From NCBI GenBank assembly GCA_903952805.1, contig CAJBHN010000554.1, positions 1 to 6,768 on the forward strand: DNA of 6,768 nucleotides, read 5' to 3'. The DNA comes from an uncultured Myxococcales bacterium. GTDB taxonomy: Bacteria > Myxococcota > UBA727 > VGSZ01. The translations under genes were made by a program, and so were the position numbers. Shown piece by piece: positions 6,719 through 6,768 of this stretch (positions are counted from its first letter, which is position 1; each line of letters begins with the position of its first letter). The notes under the pieces were generated by a model, which searched no databases, was not told the origin of the DNA, and saw only the letters and a list, made by a program, of their open reading frames with translations.

Positions 6719-6732
6719 CGGACCACAGTCCG
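6719..6732. repeat. short inverted repeat CGGAC/GTCCG
   Basis: CGGAC (6719-6723) and GTCCG (6728-6732) are perfect complements around CACA. It lies in the non-coding stretch 6657-6768, which holds no gene I can support. It could be part of a regulatory region of a gene beyond the window, or chance. Confidence 0.2.
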
Positions 6733-6768
6733 ATTCCGTGCATCCCGCCCGGACCAAGACCCCAGCCA

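Noticed and set aside
6703..6740. CTGATGAG resembling a hammerhead ribozyme core
   Set aside because: The required GAAA after stem II and a matching cleavage site are missing, so the match is to eight bases only.
6700..6760. Possible tRNA because of GGACCA near the right edge and nearby hairpins
   Set aside because: No T-arm with a TTCRA-type seven-base loop, no anticodon arm and no acceptor stem could be built on either strand.

Overview
The window is G+C-rich, tightly packed bacterial DNA. It carries five protein genes in two divergent groups, with no rRNA, tRNA, CRISPR array, insertion sequence or phage gene that I can recognise. An exported, probably outer-membrane beta-barrel protein points to a Gram-negative cell. 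The large membrane histidine kinase paired with an NtrC-type sigma-54 activator, together with the codon bias, fits the Myxococcota/former Deltaproteobacteria. That lineage is an inference; no marker gene is present.

Layout: positions 1-136 are non-coding and hold an 8-bp inverted repeat and a weak candidate terminator. On the minus strand, reading leftward from about 1339, lie a stand-alone HNH endonuclease (722-1339) and an NTF2/SnoaL-like protein (137-634); they could be co-transcribed. Positions 1340-1491 are the divergent intergenic region. On the plus strand follow a multi-pass membrane GAF histidine kinase (1492-3615), a sigma-54-dependent response regulator (3685-5259) and a signal-peptide-bearing predicted beta-barrel protein (5292-6599). 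A clear rho-independent terminator stands at 6632-6656. The last 112 bases hold two small hairpins and no gene.

The three plus-strand genes look like one operon: gaps are 69 and 32 bases and the terminator follows the last gene. The kinase and regulator are a complete, apparently functional two-component pair: phospho-acceptor His480, all ATP-binding boxes, acceptor Asp60 and an intact GAFTGA sigma-54 contact loop. The simplest reading is that the kinase senses a membrane or cytoplasmic signal, phosphorylates the regulator, and the regulator activates sigma-54 promoters outside this window. The barrel protein may be part of the sensed envelope function or simply share the transcript. I recognise no gene symbol with certainty. 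The window looks mostly like ordinary chromosome. The least explained parts are the barrel protein, the undefined sensor region of the kinase, and the structured spacer between kinase and regulator.
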